A DNA stretch of 64,000 nucleotides from Candidatus Thalassospirochaeta sargassi (GCA_028532855.1 JAQQAL010000005.1:1-64000); one strand, 5' to 3'. Counted from the stretch's first letter, positions 8,764 through 18,117 are shown. Notes: generated by a model not told the origin, from the letters alone. Translations and numbers: made by a program.

Positions 8764-10412
8764 TGAATCGATTTTTTAAACCTACTGTAACTGCAGCCTT
8801 TTTCTTATTTACAGCTGCGTCAATTTTTGCGGCTGAGGGTGATATAACCGGACCCGATGAACCGGCTGAAACTGAGATAATTCTTCCAAGAATGTATCTT
8901 GAAATTGAAGATTTAACCATTGAAGAGATTGATGCCGTTATCCCGGATGACGCTGCTGTAATGCTTTCGTCAATTGAATTACCGCTTCCTGAGCCTGATC
9001 AGATAGTAATACCGGCAGAAGCCTTTGCTCTTAGTGATTCCGATGTTCCCGGTATTATTACAACAACTGATGCCGGGCAGCAGGGGAGTTCCTTCTTCAG
9101 TGAGGGTACAATAGGCGCTGGAACCTCGGCGCATATTACCGGTGATATAAATCTGTATCATATAGGCTCGCAGCCGGATTTCAGACTGCGCTATTTTCAC
9201 GATAGTTCCGACGGCTTTGCCGGAAGTGAAGCCGGTGAGGGTTTTTCATCCCGTGAAGAGCTTATAGAGGCTGAACTGAATTATACAGATGAAGCTTTAT
9301 CCGCCGATATCCTCATCGATTACAACGAGTTTGAAAACGGGCTGCAGGGGCAGACTGATTATTTCAGTGTAACCAGGCGTATCCCTGAGCTGGCAGGCGG
9401 GGCTACATGGCAGCTGTCTGATTTATTCAGTCTTACCGGGGAGGTTGATGCCTTTATTGCATCAATGCAGCTGAACGATCTTTCACCTGCATCATACAGT
9501 ACATATGCTATTTCTCCCGAGGCGGGTATCCTTTTGGGGAGCGACAAGTATAATACCGGACTTTCGCTGAATTATGAGCTGAACGGCCCATCCGGAGGTG
9601 TTGATCAACAGCTCGGGGCTGCCCTGGATTTTTCTTTGAATCCGGTAGATATTTTCAACGCGGATGGAGAGGTAGGAATATTATGGGATAATTACAGCAG
9701 CTTATATTATCCCTTCCAGCTTGAACTTTCGGGCACAGCTTCAAGCTTTGAATATGAAATCAGTGGCGGGTACTCAGCTTTTTACCGTGACCGCAGGGAA
9801 ATATGGGAAATCTTTCCGGCCGCAGCGGGTCCTGAATCGGAGGCCAGCCTGGGTGACATCCCGCTGACGACAGGTTGGGACGTCTTTGCGGGGTTCCGAT
9901 GGAATCTTTCGGATAATATGAGGATTAATGCTTCAGCCGGATTTTCTAAATTTGAGAATGCATTGATGCCGACTGGTTCAGCCGTATCCGGATTCAGTTC
10001 TTTCTCTGCTGTTGACAGCACCTGCCTTGATGCGTCTGTAGGGATTTATTTAAAGATAACTGAAAACTTTGATATGAGCGCCGGCTGGGAAGGTCAGCTG
10101 CTTGATGATATGGACTGGTTCAGCCCCCGGCACCTTTTCACAGGCAGTGCTGAAATGAAGTCGGCCGACCGTGATATGGGGATAATCGGAGATATTTCTC
10201 TGAGTATATATGATGAGGAGCAGAGCTGGTATACAAACGACTGGATGCCTGAGCTTGGACTTGAAGGCTATATCAGGCTGTCTGAGGGTTTTGTTTTTTC
10301 AGTAACAGCAAAAGATTTTGCAGCCGGGCTTCTTGAGAACGGCCGCACCGCCTGGGGCGATTACTTAGAAGAAGGTGCCATGCTTCAGGCAAAGATTAAG
10401 ATGTCTCTATAA
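8763..10412 (+). CDS. Predicted outer-membrane beta-barrel protein
   Basis: This 549-residue protein has a signal peptide (MNRFFKPTVTAAFFLFTAASIFA) and a Pro/Glu/Ile-rich segment (about 30-95). From about residue 100 it has repeated amphipathic beta-strand patterns rich in Gly, Ser, Tyr, Phe and Trp, such as LTGEVDAFIASMQL and NTGLSLNYELNGPSGG. The last residues (MLQAKIKMSL) look like a closing strand, though the C-terminal residue is Leu rather than Phe. I cannot see a TonB-dependent receptor plug. The start overlaps the TPR gene stop by one base (TAATG), and exbB follows 12 bases downstream. I know no named family for it. The barrel call is from sequence texture only. Confidence 0.55.
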   Translation: MNRFFKPTVTAAFFLFTAASIFAAEGDITGPDEPAETEIILPRMYLEIEDLTIEEIDAVIPDDAAVMLSSIELPLPEPDQIVIPAEAFALSDSDVPGIITTTDAGQQGSSFFSEGTIGAGTSAHITGDINLYHIGSQPDFRLRYFHDSSDGFAGSEAGEGFSSREELIEAELNYTDEALSADILIDYNEFENGLQGQTDYFSVTRRIPELAGGATWQLSDLFSLTGEVDAFIASMQLNDLSPASYSTYAISPEAGILLGSDKYNTGLSLNYELNGPSGGVDQQLGAALDFSLNPVDIFNADGEVGILWDNYSSLYYPFQLELSGTASSFEYEISGGYSAFYRDRREIWEIFPAAAGPESEASLGDIPLTTGWDVFAGFRWNLSDNMRINASAGFSKFENALMPTGSAVSGFSSFSAVDSTCLDASVGIYLKITENFDMSAGWEGQLLDDMDWFSPRHLFTGSAEMKSADRDMGIIGDISLSIYDEEQSWYTNDWMPELGLEGYIRLSEGFVFSVTAKDFAAGLLENGRTAWGDYLEEGAMLQAKIKMSL

Positions 10413-10424
10413 TTTGGAGGAGAA

Positions 10425-11042
10425 ATGTTTACTATAATTGAGAAAGGCGGAGTGGTGATGATTGTTATTATCGCTCTGTCAGTAATTGCAGCTGCGATAA
10501 TCATTGAAAGATTACTGTTCTTCAGACGAATCAGATCGGATGAAGCAAAGATTATTGCCAACATTCGCGGGGCACTCGAACAGAATCATTTTTATGAAGC
10601 CATAGCAATCTGTGAAAGCGATCCGTCTCCCATTGCAAACCTGATGAAGGTCGGAATTGAACACCGGTTTTATTCCCAGTCCGAGATCAAAGATGCCGTA
10701 ATGGGTGCAGCCAATCTTGAGGTTCCGCGGCTTGAACGTTATATCTCCGCCCTGGGAACTATTGCTCACATTGCGCCCCTGCTTGGACTGCTGGGAACGG
10801 TAACAGGTAATATCGATGCCTTTGGTATACTCGGATCCGGCGGAGCTGTTGGTGATCCGGGTAAGCTGGCTTCCGGTATTTCTGAAGCTCTGCTTACGAC
10901 TGCAGCTGGACTTATAGTCTCGATACCGGCAACTGTTTTTTATAATCATCTAGTAAACAGGGTGAATCATATCATCCTGAGGATGGAAAACTCGGTAAGT
11001 GAGCTGGTTCTGCTGCTGAAAGGAAAGGATAATGCATTTTAG
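10425..11042 (+). CDS. exbB: ExbB/TolQ-type proton channel protein
   Basis: This 205-residue MotA/TolQ/ExbB-family inner-membrane protein has three expected hydrophobic segments, at about residues 8-28, 105-130 and 150-175. The family core APLLGLLGTVTGNIDAF is clear, and SEALLTTAAGLIVSIPA is the third helix. With ExbD it forms a proton-driven stator that moves a periplasmic arm. A good ribosome-binding site (GGAGGA) precedes ATG 10425. The gene overlaps exbD by 11 bases. Whether the complex is ExbB-like or TolQ-like cannot be told from this sequence alone, but the adjacent tonB favours ExbB. Confidence 0.92.
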   Translation: MFTIIEKGGVVMIVIIALSVIAAAIIIERLLFFRRIRSDEAKIIANIRGALEQNHFYEAIAICESDPSPIANLMKVGIEHRFYSQSEIKDAVMGAANLEVPRLERYISALGTIAHIAPLLGLLGTVTGNIDAFGILGSGGAVGDPGKLASGISEALLTTAAGLIVSIPATVFYNHLVNRVNHIILRMENSVSELVLLLKGKDNAF

Positions 11043-11442
11043 AAGACGACTGACGCCGTCGGTCAAGGCTGATATGGTGCCGATGATCGATGTTGTATTC
11101 CAGCTTGTAATCTTCTTTATGGTTTCAAGCACCTTTATTCAGACACCCGGAATCTCTATTGTTCTGCCGGAGTCATCAACCTCCGAATCGGTTACGATGA
11201 CGAAAATCGTAGTTACGGTAGTGTCTGATGAAGAAATATATTTGAATAAAGATATGCACAGCCTTGAATCACTTAGCGGTGCTCTTGCCGCAATAACGGA
11301 AGAAGAGCGTGAAGCGGTTTCGGCTGTTGTAATAGAAGGCGATGAAACGGTTTCATATGAGCTTCTTGTCGAGGTTCTCGACATGCTGAGGCTTAACAGA
11401 TTTGAAGGCGTCAATTTGAGGATGCGGGATATTGCTGAGTAA
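11032..11442 (+). CDS. exbD: ExbD/TolR-type stator protein
   Basis: This 136-residue protein has one N-terminal transmembrane helix with the invariant proton-path aspartate in ADMVPMIDVVFQLVIFFMV. A periplasmic ExbD domain follows. The gene overlaps both exbB (11 bases) and tonB (11 bases), implying translational coupling and a fixed complex stoichiometry. As a member of the ExbB-ExbD-TonB module it would transmit the proton-motive force to the periplasm. Confidence 0.92.
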   Translation: MHFRRRLTPSVKADMVPMIDVVFQLVIFFMVSSTFIQTPGISIVLPESSTSESVTMTKIVVTVVSDEEIYLNKDMHSLESLSGALAAITEEEREAVSAVVIEGDETVSYELLVEVLDMLRLNRFEGVNLRMRDIAE

Positions 11443-12460
11443 TCTGAGCGAAGACAGAAGAAGAATTCTCTTCAGCGGGGGCATTGCTGCTGTTCTGCAT
11501 GTTGTGGTGCTGATTGCTATAGGCTTGAACAGTGAAGCCTTCACCTTCGAGCCGGAATACGGTCCCGTGACGGTGCAGATAAGCCTGGACAGACCGAACG
11601 AAAGGCTAAAGGAGCCCGATCCGGTTGAATCCTTCGATGCCGGGGATGCGCCTGAGGCTGCGGCTGTTCTGCCTGAGCCCGAAATCAGTGCGGTTCCGGA
11701 ACCTGTAAGTCAGCCTGTTACCGAACCGGTTATGGAGGCTTCAGAAGCGGCTACCCCGGGAAAATCAGCTCCGGAGATAATACCCGCTGCTGATGACTAC
11801 AACCCCGTGGAGGCTATTCAGAACAGGGCGGGGGGCAGCAGCGGCGGACTGGACGCAAGATCTGTTTTTGGTGACGACCCGGTGCCTGCTGTGACGGATC
11901 ACAGCTCATCTGCGGCTGCCTCTTATTTTTCAGACAACGGAGATGCCGGTTCGGCTATTGTTCTTTCGGATGCGAAGCCGGCAGAGAATCGCCCAACGGC
12001 TGCTGCAGCGGAGAGTCCAGCAGAGGTTTCGGTGGTATCTGATAGCGCGTTTGACAGCCTCGACAGCAGGCTTTCGTCATTTAACTCCTCTGCTGATGAA
12101 ACGATCAGCGCATCACATTCTACTGTAGAGTCGTCGAAAGTGTTCAGCGGAAATATAGAAGGCAGTTCGCATCAGCTGAGTTTTGAGGACCAGTCTTTAA
12201 GCCGTACTCCGATGAATGAATTAACCCCGGAGATACCCGAGGATGTACAAAAGGCGGGTATATCGGAGTATGAAATAGTAATATCCTTTTATATTGACCC
12301 TGACGGCATTACAAGTTCGCCGCAGATTGATAAACCGTCGGGAAATTCCAACCTGGATGCTGCTCTTATTCGGGCTGTCAGAGCCTGGGTATTCAGGGAG
12401 TCGTCAACAGTTGGAAAAAAAGTCCGGGCGACACTTACATATGTAATTAAATTAGATTAA
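11432..12460 (+). CDS. tonB: TonB-family energy transducer
   Basis: This 342-residue protein starts at TTG 11432, overlapping exbD. A short cytoplasmic N-terminus and one transmembrane helix (about residues 14-33) lead into a Pro/Glu/Ser/Ala-rich periplasmic linker of about 210 residues. A C-terminal TonB domain follows, with SFYIDPDGITSSPQIDKPSG and LIRAVRAWVF. The linker is long but rich in Ser and Ala rather than the Pro-Lys repeats of classical TonB. The protein presumably contacts a partner at the outer membrane or periplasm, with the barrel and TPR proteins encoded upstream as the obvious candidates. A HAD hydrolase follows 9 bases later. Confidence 0.85.
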   Translation: MLSNLSEDRRRILFSGGIAAVLHVVVLIAIGLNSEAFTFEPEYGPVTVQISLDRPNERLKEPDPVESFDAGDAPEAAAVLPEPEISAVPEPVSQPVTEPVMEASEAATPGKSAPEIIPAADDYNPVEAIQNRAGGSSGGLDARSVFGDDPVPAVTDHSSSAAASYFSDNGDAGSAIVLSDAKPAENRPTAAAAESPAEVSVVSDSAFDSLDSRLSSFNSSADETISASHSTVESSKVFSGNIEGSSHQLSFEDQSLSRTPMNELTPEIPEDVQKAGISEYEIVISFYIDPDGITSSPQIDKPSGNSNLDAALIRAVRAWVFRESSTVGKKVRATLTYVIKLD

Positions 12461-12469
12461 AATGCCCTC

Positions 12470-13123
12470 ATGAAAATAAAGGGCATAGGCTTCGACATAG
12501 ACGGAACCCTGTACAATAACTGCTTTATGTATCTCTGTACTATTCCGTCCTTTCTAAAACATCCGCGTCTTGTTTATCATTACAGCAGGGCGAGGACAGA
12601 GATAAGGAAAATAAGACCTATAGATAATTTCCGCCGAACTCAGGCTGAGCTTGTCGCCTCATCCATGAAGGTGGACGGCCACAGGGTGCGTACACTTATT
12701 GAAACAAAGCTATATGAAGACTGGGAGCGATCTTTCCGGATTATCCATCCGTTTGACGGTCTGCAGGAAGGGATATCAGGGCTTCGTACAGACGGATATA
12801 AGCTCGGCGTGCTGTCTGACTTTCCGGTACAGAATAAGCTCAAATTCCTGGGGCTTGAGGACTGGGACTGCTCTTTTACATCTGAAAGCACAAATTATCT
12901 CAAGCCTCATCCCGAGCCGTTTTTAGAGCTTGCAGCACGTCTTGAACTGCAGCCTGAGGAAATCCTCTATGTGGGCAACTCCTATGAAAAGGATGTTCTC
13001 GGTGCAGCAGCTGTTGGAATGAAAACTGCTCATCTGTCATCCCGGAGGCGGGGAGATACCGTTGCCGATTTCACTTTCAGCAGCTTCCCGGAGCTTTTTG
13101 AATATATAAAAAAAATGAATTAA
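12470..13123 (+). CDS. HAD-family hydrolase (phosphatase-like)
   Basis: This 217-residue cytoplasmic protein shows the HAD motifs: I, FDIDGTLYNN (nucleophile and acid Asp); II, VLSDF; III, a conserved Lys near YLKPHPEPF; and IV, LYVGNSYEKDVLGAAAVG. A helical cap lies between motifs I and II, as in subfamily I phosphatases. The substrate cannot be deduced. It is the sixth gene of the TPR-TonB operon, with 9 bases before it and 12 after, though nothing in the sequence ties it functionally to the envelope genes. Confidence 0.85.
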   Translation: MKIKGIGFDIDGTLYNNCFMYLCTIPSFLKHPRLVYHYSRARTEIRKIRPIDNFRRTQAELVASSMKVDGHRVRTLIETKLYEDWERSFRIIHPFDGLQEGISGLRTDGYKLGVLSDFPVQNKLKFLGLEDWDCSFTSESTNYLKPHPEPFLELAARLELQPEEILYVGNSYEKDVLGAAAVGMKTAHLSSRRRGDTVADFTFSSFPELFEYIKKMN

Positions 13124-13135
13124 CCGGAGTAATTA

Positions 13136-14161
13136 ATGTCTGATAAAAAATTGTCTGATCAGAGGTCTATTCTGAGGCTTGTGATTATAATTCTGATTCT
13201 CAATACCGTTTCAATTCTCGGTGTATTTTTTGTTCTTAACAATAGAATCGATAAGCAGGGTGAAACACTCGTGCAGGTGCTGACGCAGCTCACATCCGGC
13301 GGCTCGACTGTTAAAGCACAAGAAATAATCCTGCCTGAATCTGAATATGAAACCCTTGGCCGGTTTGATGCACCGGTCAAAATGAAGCTTGTTACTGATA
13401 TTGAATGTCCGCATTGCATCAGTCTTTTCAATATGATGTTTCCTGAGCTTCAGGATGCATTTATTGATTCCGGTCTCGTTGAGCTGAGCTATTACGCTTT
13501 TCCGCTTGAAAGTATTCATCCAAAGGCAATGCCCGCTGCGAAGGCACTGTATTGCGCGGATCGGCAGGGAGCTTTCTGGCCGCTTTACGGGTATCTAACA
13601 GAGAATATAAAGAAGCTGGATATGGTTCAGATTAATGATTCTCCGTCAAATGTGGACAACGATGTATTTAATCACTGCATGGCCGATGAAGAGGTTGAAT
13701 CGGCAATACGAGCCGGGGCGGCGGAGCTTCGGGAGGCTGGTATCAAGGGTACTCCTGCCGTGATCATAAACGGAATGCAGCTGAACAGGTTCCGGAACTT
13801 CGATGATATAAGAGCTGAAATAGATAGTGAACTTCAGCTCAGGACATCAAAAATTACAGCAGCTGCAGCGGTGAATATAATTGAAGAGGGCGGCTATAAA
13901 ATCATTGACGCTCGGACAGCGGAGGAATTTGCCGAAGGGCATGTAGGAGAAGCAATAAACCTCGATGTACTTAAGTATAAAGCTTCCATTGCCGGGATAC
14001 GGGAGTTTGATGCTGGAATGCCGTATATTGTGTACTGTAAATCAGGTACACGCAGCGCACGTGCCTGGCATATTATGCGACAGGAAGGCTTCGGTTCTGT
14101 TGTGGATATGCATGAAGGATACGAAGGCTGGAAAGCTGCAGGGTTTGTATTAGCGGAATAA
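13136..14161 (+). CDS. Membrane-anchored DsbA-like thioredoxin fused to a rhodanese domain
   Basis: This 341-residue protein has an N-terminal membrane anchor (about residues 13-34). Next comes a DsbA/DsbG-type thioredoxin-fold domain with the redox motif CPHC (91-94) and a cis-proline loop KGTPAVIING. A C-terminal rhodanese domain (about 240-341) starts at IIDARTAEEFAEGH and has an intact active-site cysteine in VYCKSGTRSAR. The anchor and family biology place both domains in the periplasm. DsbA-like domains form or isomerise disulphides, while rhodanese domains carry sulphane sulphur. The pairing suggests a shared thiol or persulphide chemistry, which is inference. A CCGGAG site precedes ATG 13136. 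It is the last gene of the operon. Confidence 0.85.
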   Translation: MSDKKLSDQRSILRLVIIILILNTVSILGVFFVLNNRIDKQGETLVQVLTQLTSGGSTVKAQEIILPESEYETLGRFDAPVKMKLVTDIECPHCISLFNMMFPELQDAFIDSGLVELSYYAFPLESIHPKAMPAAKALYCADRQGAFWPLYGYLTENIKKLDMVQINDSPSNVDNDVFNHCMADEEVESAIRAGAAELREAGIKGTPAVIINGMQLNRFRNFDDIRAEIDSELQLRTSKITAAAAVNIIEEGGYKIIDARTAEEFAEGHVGEAINLDVLKYKASIAGIREFDAGMPYIVYCKSGTRSARAWHIMRQEGFGSVVDMHEGYEGWKAAGFVLAE

Positions 14162-14164
14162 GAA

Positions 14165-14186
14165 GGGATTCCCAATTGGAAATCCC
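14165..14186. terminator. Weak hairpin between convergent genes
   Basis: GGGATT (14165-14170) pairs with AATCCC (14181-14186) around a loop that itself contains CCAATTGG. No T-run follows on either strand. It sits between the end of the DsbA-rhodanese gene and the end of the minus-strand lipoprotein, so a bidirectional stop is plausible but unproven. Confidence 0.3.
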
Positions 14187-14210
14187 GCTATTGAATAAGC
14201 AGTTAGATCC

Positions 14211-14551
14211 TTATCTTGCTGCAGTCCAGGTCCCGCCTGCATAGTCGCAGACAGTTTCTGCAGTTGATGCTGAACCATAGCTCTCATAGAATACGTAGTT
14301 TACATCTGCTTCATCAAGCGTTGTATAGCTTGAACAGGTTCCTATAGCATCAGCCGTAGGGCATGCTTCTTCCTCATAGCCGGCATCAAGGGCTGCACTT
14401 CCCACACTTGAACTGTTTGTGGTTAACTCATAACAAAAGCCCAGGGTGCCGGAGAAATCATAACTGTAGGTAGGTTGGCCGAAGAGTGAACATCCGACAA
14501 ATGCAACAGTTGCTGCTGCAACAAGGATAAGTAAGGATAGGATTTTTTCAT
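14211..14551 (-). pseudogene. Small cysteine-rich lipoprotein, apparently frameshifted in its signal peptide
   Basis: The minus strand has a good ribosome-binding site (GCAGGAGA) and ATG at 14551, but this frame runs into other sequence after an A6 tract (plus-strand T6 at 14543-14548). With one extra A the product would be a 112-residue lipoprotein: MKKILSLLILVAAATVAFVG, then lipobox Cys21, then a short Ser/Ala/Asp-rich domain with four more cysteines ending at 14211. The downstream part (14405-14211) is intact in that second frame. The in-frame codons between the upstream stop and the hydrophobic core contain no ATG, GTG or TTG. It is therefore either a real frameshift, slippage at the A-tract, or a sequencing error. 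The function is unknown. Confidence 0.65.
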
Positions 14552-14671
14552 TTTATTTCTCCTGCTTTTTTATTAATTCTATCATGATAAAAAAAGAAAA
14601 CAATTAGTTTTTTATTAAAAAATCGTGGGGAATAATAAATCCATGTATAGCCGCCTATAAATTGAAAATCA

Positions 14672-14705
14672 TTGACAAGAATGGTAAACTGTAACAATAT
14701 ATAAT
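14672..14705 (+). promoter_or_regulatory. Candidate promoter of the coiled-coil gene
   Basis: A perfect TTGACA (14672-14677) and a perfect TATAAT (14700-14705) lie upstream of the gene at 14767, but they are 22 bases apart, longer than the usual 16-18. Either an activator compensates or only one of the two elements is used. Confidence 0.35.
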
Positions 14706-14766
14706 GTAGAAGACGTGTATTCACAGCAGGTCTCAAGAGATATATAGCATTTAAACTGGGGGGGCT

Positions 14767-17700
14767 ATGTTATTCTCAATCGGAAACATAATAACCATAT
14801 TAATTGTATTAATCATACTCGCGCTTTACAGGCAGCTGGATAGAAATAATCGATCTCTGGATAAGGTGCGCAGGTATTCAGATAAAGTAACATCTGACAT
14901 TGAAGCATTCGTCGATCAGAAGACGCAGGATATGAGAAATCTTGCTATCGAGATTGATGTACATGAGAAAACCGGAAAAGAAGTTTTAAAGCGTATTTCT
15001 TCAATAGAAGAGGGCTTCCGTAACAAGGCTTCCGAGGTTGATGCCATCAATGTTAGGATTAATGAATACGACAAGGCGATAAACGAACTTGTCGGAATGA
15101 CGGGCAAGGTTGATGAAAACCTTAAAAGGCTGCATCAGGAATCTGAATTCGTTGATAAGGTCGGCAAACGCCTTAAGGATGCACAGGCCAGGATGACCGG
15201 GATAGAGAAGGCCATTCCGCAGCTGAGTGAAGACTTTGCGGTTAAGAATGAAAAAGAGATGGAGAAGCTAAGGGTTGAATTGTTCTCCGAGGTTGAGAGA
15301 CAGTCTGCTGTTGTTCTTGACGGTATCGCTCAGGGGCGCGACAGGGTTGAGGAGTTCACCGAACATCTGGACAACCTTGAACAGAGGCGTGACGAGGCTG
15401 CAGAACAGGCTGTACGTGATATTTCAGCTCGGGTGGACGGTTCCATTGATGAGGCGAATGAAAAGCTGAATCAGCTTAATGAGGATTTTAAGCTCAGCCT
15501 TGATTCTCTGATGGCTACCTCTGATTCAAGACGAGTCGAACTTTCTAAGCAGCTTGATGCGTCGGAAAGCAGTTTTCGGAAGCATGTTGAAGAGATCGGT
15601 GAAATGCTCAGCGACAAGCTTGTTACCTTCAAGGATAGTATAAATCTGCTTGAAGAGACATATCAGCAGAATTTGAAGGACTCGGCGGAGAAGGCGAGGG
15701 GGCTTGAGGATGATGTATTCGCAAGTCTGAAAAACTATATAGAAGAACGTTCAAGAGATACCCGAAAACAGGTCAATAACATTTTTGAAGAGATGAAAAA
15801 GAATGCCCTGAGCTATCGGAATGAAATCGATAATTCTTTCGGTGAAGCCCAATCCGAAATTACTGTTTGGCGAACAACCCTTAAAAAGGATCTTGATGAA
15901 GGCAGGACTGATGTAAGCGAAAGAATTACAGCCGTTGAGGCCGGGTATAATGAGCAGCTTTCAGCCCTGAAGCCTAAAATCGAGAAGATGCTCGAGGATA
16001 TTGAAGCTGAGAGCCGGTCTCTGGTTGAAGGTACAAAGGGTGATGTATTCAGACGTGTTGAGAATATGATTTCAAACGTAAATGAAAAGGAATCAAGGCT
16101 TTCGGAGTTTGAAGAGAATCTTGCATACAAGCTGACCAGAATTGAAGAGATAACAGCAGATATTGATCTGCTTGAAAACAACCTCAAGCAAATGGTTGAT
16201 AAGGCTGTAGGAGAGGTTAATGAGGGCTTTGAGTCCATTCGTGATGATATGAGCAGCAGATGGCAGCGCAGTCAGGATGCTCTTCAGACCGATATAAGCA
16301 GCACCCGTGAGACTATGAGTGAGCTTGAGAGCGAACTTGATTCCCTGAAGTCGAGAGCCTACGACAGCGTTTCTGAGCAGCTTAAGGTTTTTGAAGACAG
16401 TTTTTTTGACGATCTCAGAGAGAAGAGCGGCCTGATGGAGAAGCGGCTTGAAGAATGGAAGCAGTCGGTCGACGATAAACTTGAATCAATTTCTGAGGAA
16501 TCGGCTTCTGCACGTGAACAGCTTGAGCAGGCATTTAATGAAGATCTGAATGTAAAGATAGTAAATCTAACCGATAAAACCTCCGGGGAATTCAACAGAT
16601 ATGAACAGCAGGTTGACGACTATCAACATGTTATTCAGGGGAGGCTTGAGAGTATTGATCTTTCCATTGAAAATCTCAAAACTGGTCTTGAACAGGAACT
16701 CTCTGATGCGAATGCCGAATTAGGCAGCTTTCTGCAGTCTGAAATGGGCAAATCCAGAAGCTCCTTTGAAGCTGATATTACCAGATTTATGAGAGAATCA
16801 GAAACTGCACTCAGAGAGGCCGATGAGCAGAATAAACAGAACCGTGAACGAATTAAGCAGCAGGTTGAATCGCAGAATTCAGAGATAGAACTCTGGCAGG
16901 CAAGACTCAGGCAGCAGTTATCGGGAATGGAAAATGAAATGACTGAACAGAGCGCTATGATGAAGTCGGAAGTCTCTGAAAAGATCTCTGATGTGCGTGA
17001 GCTTATGAGTGAACAGCGCAGAGATTTCGATAGTCTAAGTGCTGATATCCTTAAAAGAAGCCGTGAGATGCAGATTGAATTGGATCAGCAGCTTCGTGGC
17101 TTTGATGAAAAGGCCGCAGAGATTAACGAGGGCTTTGCCCTTGCCAATAAGCGAATGTATGAAAAAATCGATGAGCAGAGTAGAGAACTGTCATTTACTT
17201 TATCAGAAATTGAAAGTAAACAGCAGGGCTTTATTGCTCAGACTAAGATTTTTGAACGTGCTGATTCATTGAAGGAAGCGCTTGAAAACGGAATCAGTGA
17301 TCTGCAGGTAGAGATTACCAGGGTCAGCTCTCAGGCGGCCTCTATCCATGAAGCAGAGAAGAAATTTGCCTCCATCAAAAAGTCTGCTGATGATATAAAC
17401 GAGAAAATGAACAAGTTTGCTGCTGATAGACGGCGGATTGAAGATATAGATGCTGATTTTAAACGGCTTACGGCTATTTCACAATCGGTTGAATCAAGGC
17501 TGAAGCAGGTCACCTCTGCTGACGACAGTCTTCAGCTGATACAGGCGAAGCTGATGGAGCTTGACGAGCTTCAGGCGGACATAGACGGCCGTTACGAGCG
17601 TCTGCAGAAGAAAGAAACAATAGTTGATACAACAATAGAGGGCGTAGATCGAAGCTTTAAGCAGCTGAGCGAACTTGACCATATGATCAGCGTGATTTCA

Positions 17701-18117
17701 GAAAAAAGTTCGCCTCTCGGCAGCAGGCTTGACGAGCTAACGCGGCGGATTGATTTTCTGTCCAGGAATAAAAAGCAGATTGATGCTGCAATATCCAATA
17801 TTGAAACAATTGATTCCACCCTTGTAGACCTTGAAGAACGAATTGAAAAGATGCAGAAAGCGCGTGAATGGCTTGCCGGAACCGAAACAAGGCTTGAAGA
17901 GGTTAATAAGCAGGCCGAAGAGCAGGTCAGACTTCTGGGGACCCTTGTGAAGGGCTCAGAGTCGAAGGTGAAGGGCGGAGGCGCTCCTCCTCATGAAATT
18001 CGTGATGTAGTAATAAAACTGGCTCGTCAGGGTTGGACAGTAGAGCAGATTGCAAAATCCATACAGAGATCAAGGGGTGAGGTAGAGCTTATACTTGAAC
18101 TTCAGCCTAAAAAATAG
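14767..18117 (+). CDS. Giant membrane-anchored coiled-coil protein (SpiroCoCo type)
   Basis: This 1116-residue protein begins with one transmembrane helix (FSIGNIITILIVLIILALY, about residues 3-21). About 1000 residues of heptad-rich, highly charged coiled coil follow (Glu, Lys, Gln, Ser, Leu dominate; no Cys seen). The C-terminal 40 residues differ: IRDVVIKLARQGWTVEQIAK and SRGEVELILEL resemble a small helix-turn-helix module. I recognise the family as the spirochaete coiled-coil proteins sometimes called SpiroCoCo, which are likely structural. The protein would project from the inner membrane, most probably into the cytoplasm given the HTH-like end, though topology is uncertain. grpE follows after 85 bases. 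Confidence 0.8.
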   Translation: MLFSIGNIITILIVLIILALYRQLDRNNRSLDKVRRYSDKVTSDIEAFVDQKTQDMRNLAIEIDVHEKTGKEVLKRISSIEEGFRNKASEVDAINVRINEYDKAINELVGMTGKVDENLKRLHQESEFVDKVGKRLKDAQARMTGIEKAIPQLSEDFAVKNEKEMEKLRVELFSEVERQSAVVLDGIAQGRDRVEEFTEHLDNLEQRRDEAAEQAVRDISARVDGSIDEANEKLNQLNEDFKLSLDSLMATSDSRRVELSKQLDASESSFRKHVEEIGEMLSDKLVTFKDSINLLEETYQQNLKDSAEKARGLEDDVFASLKNYIEERSRDTRKQVNNIFEEMKKNALSYRNEIDNSFGEAQSEITVWRTTLKKDLDEGRTDVSERITAVEAGYNEQLSALKPKIEKMLEDIEAESRSLVEGTKGDVFRRVENMISNVNEKESRLSEFEENLAYKLTRIEEITADIDLLENNLKQMVDKAVGEVNEGFESIRDDMSSRWQRSQDALQTDISSTRETMSELESELDSLKSRAYDSVSEQLKVFEDSFFDDLREKSGLMEKRLEEWKQSVDDKLESISEESASAREQLEQAFNEDLNVKIVNLTDKTSGEFNRYEQQVDDYQHVIQGRLESIDLSIENLKTGLEQELSDANAELGSFLQSEMGKSRSSFEADITRFMRESETALREADEQNKQNRERIKQQVESQNSEIELWQARLRQQLSGMENEMTEQSAMMKSEVSEKISDVRELMSEQRRDFDSLSADILKRSREMQIELDQQLRGFDEKAAEINEGFALANKRMYEKIDEQSRELSFTLSEIESKQQGFIAQTKIFERADSLKEALENGISDLQVEITRVSSQAASIHEAEKKFASIKKSADDINEKMNKFAADRRRIEDIDADFKRLTAISQSVESRLKQVTSADDSLQLIQAKLMELDELQADIDGRYERLQKKETIVDTTIEGVDRSFKQLSELDHMISVISEKSSPLGSRLDELTRRIDFLSRNKKQIDAAISNIETIDSTLVDLEERIEKMQKAREWLAGTETRLEEVNKQAEEQVRLLGTLVKGSESKVKGGGAPPHEIRDVVIKLARQGWTVEQIAKSIQRSRGEVELILELQPKK

